Source: Sutcliffiella horikoshii
GTDB lineage: Bacteria; Bacillota; Bacilli; Bacillales; Bacillaceae_I
Direction: 5' to 3'
DNA: 64,000 bases
Assembly: GCF_002157855.1 (NCBI RefSeq)
Contig: NZ_CP020880.1
Span: 1,984,001-2,048,000 of the forward strand
Made by a program: the position numbers and the translations under genes. Below, piece after piece: positions 9,945 to 18,822 of this stretch. Position 1 is the first letter of the stretch; each line of letters begins with the position of its first letter. A model generated the notes under the pieces. That model worked only from the letters and a program-made list of their open reading frames with translations. It was not told the origin of the DNA and made no database searches.

Positions 9945-10736
9945 GTGGAGAAAAAAGAGTGGTATTTAGAATATGAAATACATATTAACAGGCCAGGGCT
10001 ACTTGGGGACATCGCATCCCTTTTAGGTATGCTGTCCATCAATATTGTTACAATAAACGGGGTGGATGATGCAAGAAGGGGAATGCTTTTGCTCAGTGAT
10101 TCAAATGAGCAAATAGTCCGTCTTGAATCTATCTTGAATACAATGGATAATATAACTGTTACAAAGCTGCGTGAACCTAAATTGCGCGATCGCTTGGCAG
10201 TGCGACATGGAAGATACATACAGAGGGATGCTGATGATAAAAAAACGTTTCGCTTTGTACGTGATGAATTAGGTTTATTGGTTGATTTCCTTGCCGAACT
10301 ATTCAAACAGGATGGTCATAAGCTTATTGGAATTAGGGGGATGCCCCGTGTAGGCAAAACGGAATCAATCGTTGCTTCTAGTGTATGTGCTAATAAAAGA
10401 TGGTTATTTGTATCAAGTACATTGCTAAAACAAACCATCCGAAGTCAATTGATAGAAGATGAATATAATGTGGACAACCTATTTATTATAGATGGTATCG
10501 TATCAACCAAAAGGGCAAATGAAAAACATTGGCAGTTAATTCGTGAAATAATGCGAATATCTGCTGTGAAAGTGGTTGAACATCCTGATATTTTCGTGCA
10601 AAATACAGAATATAAACTAGATGATTTCGATTATATTATTGAACTTAGAAATAATGAAGATGAAGAAATCACCTATGATGTGGTGCAACCAAATAATATG
10701 TTTGATGAGAATCCTTTCGGGGGTTTTGATTTCTAA
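9945..10736 (+). CDS. ymfK: YmfK, DUF3388 protein with ACT-like and P-loop regions
   Basis: A 263-aa protein of the DUF3388/YmfK family, function unknown. Residues ~5-75 look like an ACT domain (INRPGLLGDIASLLG, then a second strand-helix unit). Residues ~127-136 carry a P-loop-like GMPRVGKTES. The C-terminus is acidic and ends in FGGFDF. GTG 9945 is chosen over TTG 9942 because of its spacing from AAGGGG and because relatives begin MEKKEW. It lies 21 bp before the RodZ-like gene and probably shares its transcript. The ACT and ATPase readings are from pattern only. Confidence 0.85.
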   Translation: MEKKEWYLEYEIHINRPGLLGDIASLLGMLSINIVTINGVDDARRGMLLLSDSNEQIVRLESILNTMDNITVTKLREPKLRDRLAVRHGRYIQRDADDKKTFRFVRDELGLLVDFLAELFKQDGHKLIGIRGMPRVGKTESIVASSVCANKRWLFVSSTLLKQTIRSQLIEDEYNVDNLFIIDGIVSTKRANEKHWQLIREIMRISAVKVVEHPDIFVQNTEYKLDDFDYIIELRNNEDEEITYDVVQPNNMFDENPFGGFDF

Positions 10737-10757
10737 AAATGTTGGAAGGTGTAATTG

Positions 10758-11663
10758 TTGACAGAACTAGGTAATAGACTGAAACAGGCAAGAGAAGAAA
10801 AAGGCTTGTCACTGGAAGATTTACAAACCGTTACAAAAATACAAAAAAGATATTTAATTGGAATAGAAGAAGGCAATTATTCCATCATGCCTGGTCAATT
10901 TTATGCACGTGCATTTATCAGACAATACTCTGAAGCTGTGGGGCTTGACCCGGAACTTATCTTTGAGGAGTACCAAAATGATATTCCTGCAAATGACAAA
11001 GATGAAATTCCACAACTATCAAGAGTGAAAACTCGAAAACAGGTACCAACGTCGTCCAAAAACACAAAGGTATTTAATTTTATCCCAAAAGTGTTAATGT
11101 TCTTAGCATTTGTTGCAGTGGTTGCCATCATCTATGTGCTCTTTCAAAATTGGGGTGTAGGAAGCTCATCTGACACTCAGCAGGATAACAAAAATGTAGT
11201 CTATGACCCTGCAGACACAGTAAATGAAGGACAAGGTGAAAACGAAACAGAAGATACTAAAGAAGAACAGCCTGAAGAAACGGAAGAAGCAGAAGAAGAG
11301 GAAGAACCTGTTGAAGAAAAACCGACAACAGGTACTTTGACAGAAGTAAGTTCAAACAGTCCGAATGCGACCTTGGAACTAAAGGATACGGATAAATTTG
11401 AAGTGGAGATTGCAGCAGACGGCGGAAACACTTGGGTAGGAGTTAATAATGCAGACGGAGATTACTACCTTAACAAAGAGCTTAAAGACGGGAATTCTGA
11501 AACAATGGATTTATCTTCAGAAAAAGAAATTCTATTAAATGTAGGTTGGGTTCCAGCCACCAAAATTAAGATAAACGGCGAAGTATTTGAATTTCCATTT
11601 CCAGTTAAAGACGTAACAACACAGAAAGTCACTATTAAATTTGTACCTAATGGTCAACAATAA
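10758..11663 (+). CDS. ymfM: RodZ-like helix-turn-helix membrane protein (YmfM)
   Basis: A 301-aa bitopic membrane protein of the RodZ family, which links MreB filaments to the cell-wall elongation machinery. Residues ~2-70 are a Cro/CI-type HTH (LGNRLKQAREEKGLSLEDL). One membrane helix lies near residues 112-132 (VLMFLAFVAVVAIIYVLF), followed by an outer Glu-rich linker (about 145-190) and a DUF4115 beta domain at the C-terminus. Start is TTG 10758 (or TTG 10755) behind GGAAGG. It precedes pgsA as in B. subtilis. Confidence 0.9.
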   Translation: MTELGNRLKQAREEKGLSLEDLQTVTKIQKRYLIGIEEGNYSIMPGQFYARAFIRQYSEAVGLDPELIFEEYQNDIPANDKDEIPQLSRVKTRKQVPTSSKNTKVFNFIPKVLMFLAFVAVVAIIYVLFQNWGVGSSSDTQQDNKNVVYDPADTVNEGQGENETEDTKEEQPEETEEAEEEEEPVEEKPTTGTLTEVSSNSPNATLELKDTDKFEVEIAADGGNTWVGVNNADGDYYLNKELKDGNSETMDLSSEKEILLNVGWVPATKIKINGEVFEFPFPVKDVTTQKVTIKFVPNGQQ

Positions 11664-11690
11664 AGTCATCAGGATGATGGCTTTTTTTGT
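11664..11690 (+). terminator. Terminator after ymfM
   Basis: AGTCATC pairs with GATGGCT (one wobble), followed by TTTTTTT. Confidence 0.82.
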
Positions 11691-11753
11691 ACAGACCTTT
11701 AGGAAAATGCTTTCACCAAAGCAAATAATAGACCTAAAACCCTTAAGCAAACA

Positions 11754-11783
11754 TTAGACAAACCTGTATATTTTATGTATAGT
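11754..11783 (+). promoter_or_regulatory. Predicted sigma-A promoter for pgsA
   Basis: TTAGAC at 11754-11759 and TATAGT at 11778-11783 with an 18-nt spacer, 34 bp before the pgsA start. Confidence 0.5.
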
Positions 11784-11816
11784 GGAAAAGCAATATTGAA
11801 TGCTGGAGGAATGAAC

Positions 11817-12395
11817 GTGAATTTACCTAACAAAATTACTGTTTCAAGAATTTTTATGATTCCGATCTTTATGATTCTAATGCTTGCACCATTAAATTGG
11901 GGAGAACTTGCCATTGGAGATGAGTCCATCCCATACACACATCTTCTTGCTGCACTTATTTTTATCATAGCATCCATCACCGATTGGGTAGATGGTTATT
12001 ATGCAAGAAAACTTAACCTTGTTACCAACCTTGGAAAGTTCCTAGATCCACTTGCAGATAAGCTATTGGTGTCGGCAGCATTGATTGCACTTGTCGAGTT
12101 GCAATTGGCTCCAGCGTGGATTGTCATTGTCATCATCAGCAGAGAATTCGCTGTCACCGGTCTGCGTTTAGTTCTAGCAGGTGAAGGGGAAGTTGTTGCA
12201 GCGAATATGCTGGGCAAAATCAAAACTTGGGCTCAAATTATTGCAGTATCCGCACTTCTATTACATAACTTGCCATTTGAACTGATCGGTTTCCCATTTG
12301 CCACTATTGCTCTATGGGTAGCGATGATCTTTACCATTTACTCTGGTTGGGACTATTTCTACAAAAACAGACAAGCATTTGTTAATTCTAAATAG
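11817..12395 (+). CDS. pgsA: CDP-diacylglycerol-glycerol-3-phosphate 3-phosphatidyltransferase
   Basis: Integral membrane enzyme making phosphatidylglycerol phosphate, the committed step to PG and cardiolipin. The CDP-alcohol phosphotransferase signature with its conserved Asp residues (DWVDGYYAR then GKFLDPLADK) is at residues ~58-85. About five membrane segments are visible. GTG 11817 gives VNLPNKIT, the usual N-terminus, with GGAGGA six bases upstream; ATG 11811 abuts the RBS. 192 aa, normal for the family. Confidence 0.93.
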   Translation: MNLPNKITVSRIFMIPIFMILMLAPLNWGELAIGDESIPYTHLLAALIFIIASITDWVDGYYARKLNLVTNLGKFLDPLADKLLVSAALIALVELQLAPAWIVIVIISREFAVTGLRLVLAGEGEVVAANMLGKIKTWAQIIAVSALLLHNLPFELIGFPFATIALWVAMIFTIYSGWDYFYKNRQAFVNSK

Positions 12396-12425
12396 ACAAA
12401 AAAATATATTTTATAGTAGCTTATA

Positions 12426-12553
12426 GCTGGTGAATGGAGCAAAAGGCGAAGACTCCTGCGGGGAAGTAGCGGCAATGTTGAGACCCCTGAAGCGTTGTGA
12501 GGAGGCTCAAGGTCGCCCCGCGGAAAGCGAAGCCGTTTGCGGAGATCAACAGC
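12426..12553 (+). repeat. Dispersed GC-rich structured element, copy A
   Basis: Intergenic element between pgsA and cinA sharing the core GAAGACTCC...GAGACCCC...GAGGAGGCTC...GGAAAGCGAAG with three other copies in the window. Nested pairings are GCTG/CAGC (ends), GCAAAAGGC with GCCGTTTGC (one mismatch), GCGGGG/CCCCGC, and TTGAG/CTCAA. It is far richer in GC than its flanks. An in-frame run makes it look like an N-terminal extension of CinA, but it is not. Confidence 0.85.
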
Positions 12554-12588
12554 GGCGTTATCCAGAACCAATAAAAGGGGAGAGTGCC

Positions 12589-13833
12589 ATGATAAGAAAC
12601 GCAGAGATTATTGCTGTAGGCTCTGAATTACTATTGGGACAAATCTGTAATACGAATGCCCAATTCCTTTCAAAACAACTTGCAGAATTAGGAATAAACG
12701 TCTTTTATCATACAGTAGTAGGAGATAATCCTTCTAGACTTGAAGAAGTAATAACAACAGCAAAACAACGCTCTAATCTTCTTATTTTCACTGGAGGTCT
12801 TGGTCCGACCAAAGATGACCTGACTAAAGAAACCATATCAAGAGTGCTCGATAAACAATTGGTTATGGATGAAGAAGCTCTAACCAACATTAAAGATTAT
12901 TATAAAAAATCAAAACGAGTGATGAGTGAAAACAATAAAAAGCAGGCGCTAGTTTTAGAAGGCTCCTCTATTTTGGTAAACGAGTTTGGAATGGCCCCGG
13001 GGATGGCGCTGACTGAAGGTTCTCATACATACATGCTTTTACCTGGTCCGCCTAAAGAACTTCAGCCAATGTTTTCAGTCCATGGCAGAGAATACCTGCT
13101 AGATAAGCTTGGAGTTAAAGAGCAAATTGTCTCCAAAGTGCTCCGCTTTTTTGGTATTGGGGAATCACAATTGGAAACAGATATTGAAGATATCATTGAT
13201 AAGCAGACAAACCCAACCATTGCTCCACTAGCAGGGGACAACGAGGTCACACTAAGATTAACGGCTAAGCACCAATCTATTGATGAAGCAAATCGTTTAA
13301 TAGATCAATGCGAAAAAGAAATCTTGGATAGAGTGGGAGAATTCTTTTTTGGATATGACGAAGATACCATTTATTCTGTTCTCTTTAAAAAGATTCAAGA
13401 TTCCCACTACACTCTTAGCAGTGCCGAGAGCCTTACGGGCGGTTTGTTCTCTGAGAAAATGACAAGCTTCACCGGTGCTTCCGAAGTGATTGAAGGTGCC
13501 ATTGTCAGCTATACTAATAGCGTGAAGGAACATGTACTGGGAGTTGAAAAACATACACTTGATACCGATGGAGCAGTAAGTGAGCAGGCTGCAAAAGAAA
13601 TGGCAAACGGCGTGAAGAAATTGCTGCAAACAGATATCGGAATCAGTTTTACAGGAGTTGCAGGTCCGGGGACAATGGATGATCAACCTGTTGGAACAGT
13701 GTTTATCGGAATCGCCCTTCCGAACGGTGAAACTACCGTTCATAAAATTCATTTAGCAGGAACTAGAGACGGTATAAGACATAGATCAGCTAAATATGGC
13801 TGCCACTACCTATTAAAAGAATTGTTCAAGTAG
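12589..13833 (+). CDS. cinA: CinA, competence/damage-inducible protein
   Basis: 414 aa with an N-terminal MoCF-like COG1058 domain ([24 protein letters not shown] near residue 65) and a C-terminal CinA domain (SSAESLTGG near 280, TGVAGPG near 350), the family linked to pyridine-nucleotide deamidation and ADP-ribose pyrophosphatase activity. ATG 12589 follows AAAAGGGGAG. The frame is open to 12430 but that part encodes repeat copy A. It lies directly upstream of recA as in many Firmicutes, but here 670 bp separate them. Confidence 0.93.
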   Translation: MIRNAEIIAVGSELLLGQICNTNAQFLSKQLAELGINVFYHTVVGDNPSRLEEVITTAKQRSNLLIFTGGLGPTKDDLTKETISRVLDKQLVMDEEALTNIKDYYKKSKRVMSENNKKQALVLEGSSILVNEFGMAPGMALTEGSHTYMLLPGPPKELQPMFSVHGREYLLDKLGVKEQIVSKVLRFFGIGESQLETDIEDIIDKQTNPTIAPLAGDNEVTLRLTAKHQSIDEANRLIDQCEKEILDRVGEFFFGYDEDTIYSVLFKKIQDSHYTLSSAESLTGGLFSEKMTSFTGASEVIEGAIVSYTNSVKEHVLGVEKHTLDTDGAVSEQAAKEMANGVKKLLQTDIGISFTGVAGPGTMDDQPVGTVFIGIALPNGETTVHKIHLAGTRDGIRHRSAKYGCHYLLKELFK

Positions 13834-13860
13834 TTGAGGGGAACTTCAACTGCTTTTTCT
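13832..13860 (+). terminator. Terminator overlapping the cinA stop
   Basis: AGTTGA (13832-13837) pairs with TCAACT (13846-13851), followed by GCTTTTTCTTTT. Confidence 0.75.
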
Positions 13861-14398
13861 TTTGGGGCGGGCGATGAAGGGACGGGTTTGCTGGATTTTG
13901 GTGGGCAGGTTGATAGGAAAGTCAGGGTTGGCGAGAAGGTTTGCGGAAAAATAAATGGATATGGCGCATTTAGGTTCACTTTAAGCGAGTATAAAATGGT
14001 TTGGACAAATTAAACGGGACTTCGGACATTTTTGTCCTGATTTGGACAATGGGTCGGACAATTATAGGTGGTCGTTCGGACAAGAATTCTGAGTGTTTGG
14101 TCATTTGAAAAATTGGTTCGGTCTACTTCGTTGATCATGTACCTGTCAAGTAGACGTCAAATCTTCGGTCAAAAATGAAAAAACTTCGGACACTTCAAAT
14201 CCCCCCGCCGTCTCCTTGTAAATCAGTAACTACCTCTCAAACCGAGCAAACAACCCAAACTACCCCATCCGAAGCGCCAAACAAAAAATTAATCCAAAAA
14301 ACCAATTTTGTATTTTCACTAAAATCCCACCCACAAAATCCCTTTTTCCCCTTAAAGCAAATTCAATATTTTACGCAAAAATCTCACTATAAAAAAAC
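13861..14398. other. Long intergenic region with repeated GGACA motifs
   Basis: No convincing gene. Between 14001 and 14192 there are six same-strand GGACA motifs (14003, 14024, 14044, 14056, 14078, 14188), each preceded by TTT or TTC/GTC plus G or CG. The first four intervals are 21, 20, 12 and 22 bp. GTCTACTT (14121-14128) and AAGTAGAC (14148-14155) form an 8-bp inverted repeat. The remainder (14200-14398) is C/A-rich and without clear signals until the recA operator. Confidence 0.5.
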
Positions 14399-14412
14399 CG
14401 AATGGATGTTCG
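14399..14412 (+). promoter_or_regulatory. LexA (DinR) box of recA
   Basis: CGAATGGATGTTCG fits the Bacillus SOS box CGAAC-N4-GTTCG with one change. It lies just upstream of the recA -35. Confidence 0.8.
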
Positions 14413-14420
14413 TTTTTTGG

Positions 14421-14449
14421 TTGCCAAACGAATTGAAAAAGGGTATAGT
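14421..14449 (+). promoter_or_regulatory. recA sigma-A promoter
   Basis: TTGCCA at 14421-14426 and TATAGT at 14444-14449 with an exact 17-nt spacer. Confidence 0.8.
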
Positions 14450-14505
14450 AAGAGTAGTTAATAGATACTAATCATTTAGTTTAATAGATAAGAGGAGGAA
14501 ATTGT

Positions 14506-15546
14506 GTGAGTGATCGTAAAGCGGCTTTAGATATGGCGTTAAAACAGATAGAAAAGCAATTCGGAAAAGGTTCCATTATGAAATTAGGGGAACAAACAGA
14601 ACGTAAGATTTCCACTATCCCAAGTGGATCGTTGGCATTGGACGTTGCATTGGGTGCTGGCGGATATCCTCGAGGCAGAGTGGTAGAAATATATGGTCCG
14701 GAATCTTCCGGTAAAACAACTGTAGCCCTTCATGCTATCGCTGAAGTACAGCAACAAGGCGGACAGGCTGCGTTTATCGATGCAGAGCATGCGTTGGATC
14801 CAGTATATGCACAAAAACTTGGCGTAAACATTGATGAGCTTCTTCTTTCTCAACCAGATACTGGTGAGCAAGCATTGGAAATCGCAGAAGCTCTTGTAAG
14901 AAGTGGTGCGGTTGACATTATCGTTGTCGATTCTGTAGCGGCCCTTGTACCTAAAGCGGAAATCGAAGGGGAAATGGGAGACTCTCACGTTGGTCTTCAA
15001 GCTCGTTTAATGTCCCAAGCACTTCGTAAACTTTCTGGTGCCATCAATAAATCAAAAACCATTGCCATTTTCATCAACCAGATTCGTGAAAAAGTCGGGG
15101 TTATGTTTGGTAATCCGGAAACGACTCCTGGTGGCCGTGCCCTGAAATTCTACTCTTCCGTACGTTTAGAAGTTCGTCGTGCTGAGCAGTTGAAACAAGG
15201 TCATGACATTGTCGGGAATAAAACAAAGATTAAAGTTGTAAAAAATAAAATAGCTCCCCCTTTCAAAGTAGCAGAAGTGGATATCATGTACGGTGAAGGT
15301 ATCTCAAGAGAAGGGGAAGTAATTGATATGGGCTCCGATTTGGATATTGTCCAAAAAAGTGGTTCATGGTATTCCTACAATGAAGAAAGACTTGGACAAG
15401 GACGCGAAAATGCAAAGCAATTCCTAAAAGAAAATAAAGATATCCTAAAAGAAATTCACCAGCAAATTCGTGATCACCACGGATTGGATAAAGATTTAAC
15501 CGCACCAGCGGAAGAAGAAATGGATCAAGAAGAATTAGATTTTTAA
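14506..15546 (+). CDS. recA: Recombinase RecA
   Basis: 346-aa DNA strand-exchange protein and co-protease for LexA. Walker [10 protein letters not shown] is near residue 65, Walker B-type VVDSVAAL near 143, loop L1 near 156-165 ([10 protein letters not shown]), and loop L2 follows at ~195-210 ([22 protein letters not shown] in part). The acidic C-terminal tail ([12 protein letters not shown]) is typical. GTG start with GAGGAGG upstream. A LexA box and good promoter precede it and a 12-bp stem terminator follows, so it is a single-gene SOS unit. Confidence 0.98.
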   Translation: MSDRKAALDMALKQIEKQFGKGSIMKLGEQTERKISTIPSGSLALDVALGAGGYPRGRVVEIYGPESSGKTTVALHAIAEVQQQGGQAAFIDAEHALDPVYAQKLGVNIDELLLSQPDTGEQALEIAEALVRSGAVDIIVVDSVAALVPKAEIEGEMGDSHVGLQARLMSQALRKLSGAINKSKTIAIFINQIREKVGVMFGNPETTPGGRALKFYSSVRLEVRRAEQLKQGHDIVGNKTKIKVVKNKIAPPFKVAEVDIMYGEGISREGEVIDMGSDLDIVQKSGSWYSYNEERLGQGRENAKQFLKENKDILKEIHQQIRDHHGLDKDLTAPAEEEMDQEELDF

Positions 15547-15554
15547 TACTCAAA

Positions 15555-15592
15555 TCAGGCCCTGTACATCAATACAGGGCCTGAAATTTTAT
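15555..15592 (+). terminator. Terminator after recA
   Basis: Perfect 12-bp stem (15555-15566 with 15573-15584) with a 6-nt loop, followed by an AT-rich tail. Confidence 0.82.
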
Positions 15593-15685
15593 AAAATTCC
15601 ACTAAATTCATAAAAAAATCATTAAAAACAGGATTAGTTTACCAAAAAGGTCATATCCTTAGCGGGACAGGCTTGACAATAATTT

Positions 15686-15714
15686 TTCACAGATTTACAA
15701 TTAGTATGTATAAT
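15686..15714 (+). promoter_or_regulatory. Predicted sigma-A promoter for rny
   Basis: TTCACA at 15686-15691, 17-nt spacer, TATAAT at 15709-15714 preceded directly by TG. The leader would be about 125 nt. Confidence 0.65.
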
Positions 15715-15846
15715 TTACATTTTGTTAGAATTTTAGAGCTATAAAAAAGCAAAAGCCCTTGAGCTGTATATTGACAAACATTGTTACAATGTACATGCCG
15801 ACAATGAAATCTAGCAAGAAAAAAGTTCATAGCAAGAGGAGGTGTA

Positions 15847-17412
15847 ATGATGGATTATATGCCAATTATTATCTCCGCTTTGCTTGCCCTAATCGTCGGT
15901 GTAGTTGTTGGCTTTTATGTTCGTAAATCCATTGCAGAACAGAAGATTGCTGGCGCAAGAAGTGTCGCGGATCAAATTGTGGAAGATTCCAGACGCGAAG
16001 CTGAATCGCTTAAAAAAGAAGCACTTTTGGAAGCAAAGGACGAAATTCACAAACTTCGAACTGAAGCTGAACGTGATATTCGAGACCGTAGAAGCGAACT
16101 GCAAAAACAAGAAAATCGTTTAATGCAAAAAGAAGAGAATCTGGATCGAAAAGATGAATCGCTTGATAAGCGAGAAGTAGCATTAGAAAGGCGTGAAGAT
16201 TCTTTAAACGATAGACAACAGCATATTGAAGAATTAGAAAGCAAAGTGGATGATATAGTGCGTAAACAGCAAGAAGAGCTTGAACGCATTTCAGCATTAA
16301 CACGAGAAGAAGCCAAACATATCATTTTGGATCGTGTTGAAAACGAATTATCCCACGACATTGCTCTTATGGTCAAAGAAAGCGAAAACAGAGCAAAGGA
16401 AGACGCGGATAAAAAGGCAAGGGAGATCCTTTCTTTAGCCGTTCAACGTTGTGCCGCAGACCATGTGGCTGAGACAACAGTATCCGTCGTTAACTTACCT
16501 AATGATGAAATGAAAGGCCGAATCATTGGTCGTGAAGGACGTAATATTCGTACTCTTGAAACACTTACTGGAATCGATTTAATTATTGATGATACGCCAG
16601 AGGCAGTTATTTTATCAGGTTTTGATCCAATCAGACGTGAAACTGCACGCATTGCTTTAGATAAGCTTGTCCAAGATGGACGTATTCACCCTGCACGTAT
16701 TGAGGAAATGGTTGAGAAATCAAGACGTGAAGTAGATGAGTATATTCGTGAAATGGGCGAACAGACAACATTTGAAGTTGGTGTACATGGTCTACATCCT
16801 GATTTAATCAAGATTCTGGGACGACTGAAGTTCCGTACAAGCTACGGGCAAAATGTTCTGAAGCATTCTATGGAAGTAGCATTTCTATCAGGTCTTATGG
16901 CTGCTGAGCTTGGTGAGGATGAAACACTTGCCCGCCGTGCAGGTTTACTACATGATATTGGGAAAGCTGTCGATCATGAAGTCGAAGGAAGCCACGTGGA
17001 AATCGGTGTGGAATTGGCAACAAAGTATAAAGAACATCCAGTTGTCATTAACAGTATTGCTTCCCACCATGGTGATACAGAGCCAACTTCCATCATTGCA
17101 GTTTTGGTTGCTGCAGCAGATGCACTATCTGCGGCTAGACCAGGAGCGCGTAGTGAAACGTTGGAAAACTATATCCGCAGACTTGAAAAGTTGGAAGAGA
17201 TTTCCGAAAGCTATGAAGGTGTAGAAAAGTCCTTTGCGATTCAAGCAGGACGTGAGGTTCGTATCATGGTGAAACCTGATACTATTGACGACCTTGAGGC
17301 TCATCGATTGGCACGGGATATCCGAAAACGCATTGAAGAAGAACTGGATTATCCAGGACATATTAAAGTGACGGTCATTCGTGAAACAAGAGCCGTAGAG
17401 TATGCAAAATAA
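15847..17412 (+). CDS. rny: Ribonuclease Y
   Basis: 521-aa membrane-anchored endoribonuclease that starts bulk mRNA decay. Order: an N-terminal membrane helix (residues ~5-25), a long charged coiled coil (~30-210, rich in [10 protein letters not shown]-type heptads), a KH RNA-binding domain ([15 protein letters not shown] near 220), and the HD domain with metal ligands in [12 protein letters not shown] near 365. RBS GAGGAGGTG precedes ATG 15847. Position after recA and before ymdB matches B. subtilis. Confidence 0.97.
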   Translation: MMDYMPIIISALLALIVGVVVGFYVRKSIAEQKIAGARSVADQIVEDSRREAESLKKEALLEAKDEIHKLRTEAERDIRDRRSELQKQENRLMQKEENLDRKDESLDKREVALERREDSLNDRQQHIEELESKVDDIVRKQQEELERISALTREEAKHIILDRVENELSHDIALMVKESENRAKEDADKKAREILSLAVQRCAADHVAETTVSVVNLPNDEMKGRIIGREGRNIRTLETLTGIDLIIDDTPEAVILSGFDPIRRETARIALDKLVQDGRIHPARIEEMVEKSRREVDEYIREMGEQTTFEVGVHGLHPDLIKILGRLKFRTSYGQNVLKHSMEVAFLSGLMAAELGEDETLARRAGLLHDIGKAVDHEVEGSHVEIGVELATKYKEHPVVINSIASHHGDTEPTSIIAVLVAAADALSAARPGARSETLENYIRRLEKLEEISESYEGVEKSFAIQAGREVRIMVKPDTIDDLEAHRLARDIRKRIEEELDYPGHIKVTVIRETRAVEYAK

Positions 17413-17441
17413 AGTGGTGCTTGCACCGCTTTATTTTTTTT
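17408..17441 (+). terminator. Terminator after rny
   Basis: Stem AAAGTGGT/ACCGCTTT (one wobble) followed by eight T; ymdB can be reached only by read-through or its own promoter. Confidence 0.85.
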
Positions 17442-17514
17442 CGTTTATTTGCATACCGCGCCTACATATGTAAAACTAAAAAGAGAAATTGATTGTAAGA
17501 AGGGATTAGTGAAT

Positions 17515-18309
17515 GTGAGAATATTATTTATCGGAGATGTAGTGGGATCACCAGGAAGAAAAATGGTGAGCGAATACCTGCCAAAATTAAAAAGTAAATA
17601 TAAACCGGCTGTTACCATAGTGAACGGGGAAAACGCAGCGGGCGGAAAAGGAATAACGGAAAAAATCTATCAAGGATTTTTAAAAGCCGGTGCCAATCTA
17701 GTAACATTAGGAAATCATACATGGGACAACAGGGAGATTTTTGAATTTATTGAAGGCGCAAAGCATATGATCAGGCCGGCAAATTTTCCAAGTTCAAATC
17801 CTGGAAAAGGAATTGCCTATCTGCCATTTGAAGGAAAGGAGCTTGCGGTCATCAATCTCCAAGGGCGTACTTTTTTACCTCCAATAGATTGCCCTTTCAA
17901 CAAAGTGGATGATCTTGTAGAAGAAGCAAAGAAAAGAACGCCGTTTATCTTTGTGGACTTTCATGCTGAAGCAACGAGTGAAAAACAAGCAATAGGTTGG
18001 TATCTGGATGGTAGAGTTACAGGTGTTGTTGGAACACATACGCATGTACAAACAAATGATTATCGTATTCTTCCTGAAGGCACGGCGTATATTACGGATG
18101 TAGGCATGACAGGGCCTTATGACGGTATTTTAGGTGTGGATAGAGAGGCTGTGCTTAAACGATTCACAACTGCGCTGCCTGTAAGGTTTGAAGTGACAGA
18201 AGGAAGAGCCCAATTAAACGGGGTTCTAATAGATGTAGATATGAAAACAGGTAAGGCCAAGAAAATCCAGCCATTGATGATTAATGAGGACCACCCATTC
18301 TTTGATTAA
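17515..18309 (+). CDS. ymdB: YmdB phosphodiesterase
   Basis: 264-aa metallophosphoesterase active on cyclic nucleotides (2',3'-cNMP in vitro), which affects motility and biofilm decisions in B. subtilis. Metal ligands are in FIGDVVGSPGR (N-terminus), GENAAGGKG, GNHTWD near residue 68, DFHAEATSEK near 150, and GTHTHVQT near 175. GTG 17515 gives the usual MRILFIGD start, with AGGGA nine bases upstream; GTG 17509 is too close to the RBS. Confidence 0.94.
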   Translation: MRILFIGDVVGSPGRKMVSEYLPKLKSKYKPAVTIVNGENAAGGKGITEKIYQGFLKAGANLVTLGNHTWDNREIFEFIEGAKHMIRPANFPSSNPGKGIAYLPFEGKELAVINLQGRTFLPPIDCPFNKVDDLVEEAKKRTPFIFVDFHAEATSEKQAIGWYLDGRVTGVVGTHTHVQTNDYRILPEGTAYITDVGMTGPYDGILGVDREAVLKRFTTALPVRFEVTEGRAQLNGVLIDVDMKTGKAKKIQPLMINEDHPFFD

Positions 18310-18348
18310 CCGATAAGATAGAATATTTTGACGATTATACAATAAGTT

Positions 18349-18375
18349 AAGGCATATACAGAGCTCTTCCCGAAT
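18349..18375 (+). promoter_or_regulatory. Candidate sigma-H promoter for spoVS
   Basis: AAGGCATAT (18349-18357) and CCCGAAT (18369-18375) with an 11-nt gap resemble the sigma-H pattern (AGGAWWW, GAAT) with mismatches. spoVS is sigma-H controlled in B. subtilis, which motivates the reading. Confidence 0.35.
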
Positions 18376-18456
18376 ATAGTAGGAATGAAATTATTAACAA
18401 TTCATTCATCTATGGATCTTTCACCATATACTGTAAATGTTAAGGAGGAGCTAGAA

Positions 18457-18717
18457 ATGGAAATATTAAAGGTTTCAGCTAAGTCAAACCCAAATTCGGT
18501 AGCAGGGGCTTTAGCAGGGGTTTTAAGAGAGCGTGGAGGTGCCGAAATCCAAGCGATTGGGGCAGGTGCGCTTAATCAAGCAGTGAAGGCAGTTGCCATT
18601 GCTCGGGGGTTTGTTGCACCAAGTGGAGTGGATTTAATCTGTATCCCGGCATTTACAGACATTCTGATTGACGGAGAAGAAAGAACGGCCATCAAGCTGA
18701 TAGTGGAGCCGAGATAA
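18457..18717 (+). CDS. spoVS: Stage V sporulation protein S
   Basis: 86-aa Alba-like protein needed for late spore assembly and affecting septation. ATG 18457 follows TAAGGAGGA and gives exactly the family length; the frame runs open to 18385 without an RBS. The Gly/Ala-rich core (NSVAGALAGVLRERG) and IGAGALNQAVKAVAIARGF are conserved signatures. Followed by a strong terminator. Confidence 0.95.
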   Translation: MEILKVSAKSNPNSVAGALAGVLRERGGAEIQAIGAGALNQAVKAVAIARGFVAPSGVDLICIPAFTDILIDGEERTAIKLIVEPR

Positions 18718-18732
18718 AAATATTCGTTTACT

Positions 18733-18770
18733 AAACCTGTTTGCTTGTACTTGCAAACAGGTTTGTTTTA
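18733..18770 (+). terminator. Terminator after spoVS
   Basis: Perfect 12-bp stem (18733-18744 with 18753-18764), 8-nt loop, then GTTTTATT. Confidence 0.88.
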
Positions 18771-18822
18771 TTCTAATTCAATAGTGCATATGCTTGCTGT
18801 TCAAATAATGGAGGGGCTGTTC

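Noticed and set aside
12430-12588. N-terminal extension of CinA by 53 codons
   Set aside because: This stretch is repeat copy A; the family start and RBS are at 12589.
14175-14471. 98-aa ORF upstream of recA
   Set aside because: It has no RBS or recognisable family, is biased to Lys, Pro and Thr, and runs across the recA LexA box and promoter, so it is a chance frame.
16047-16376. 109-aa minus-strand ORF within rny
   Set aside because: Antisense shadow of the coiled-coil region of RNase Y; Ser/Arg-rich low complexity.
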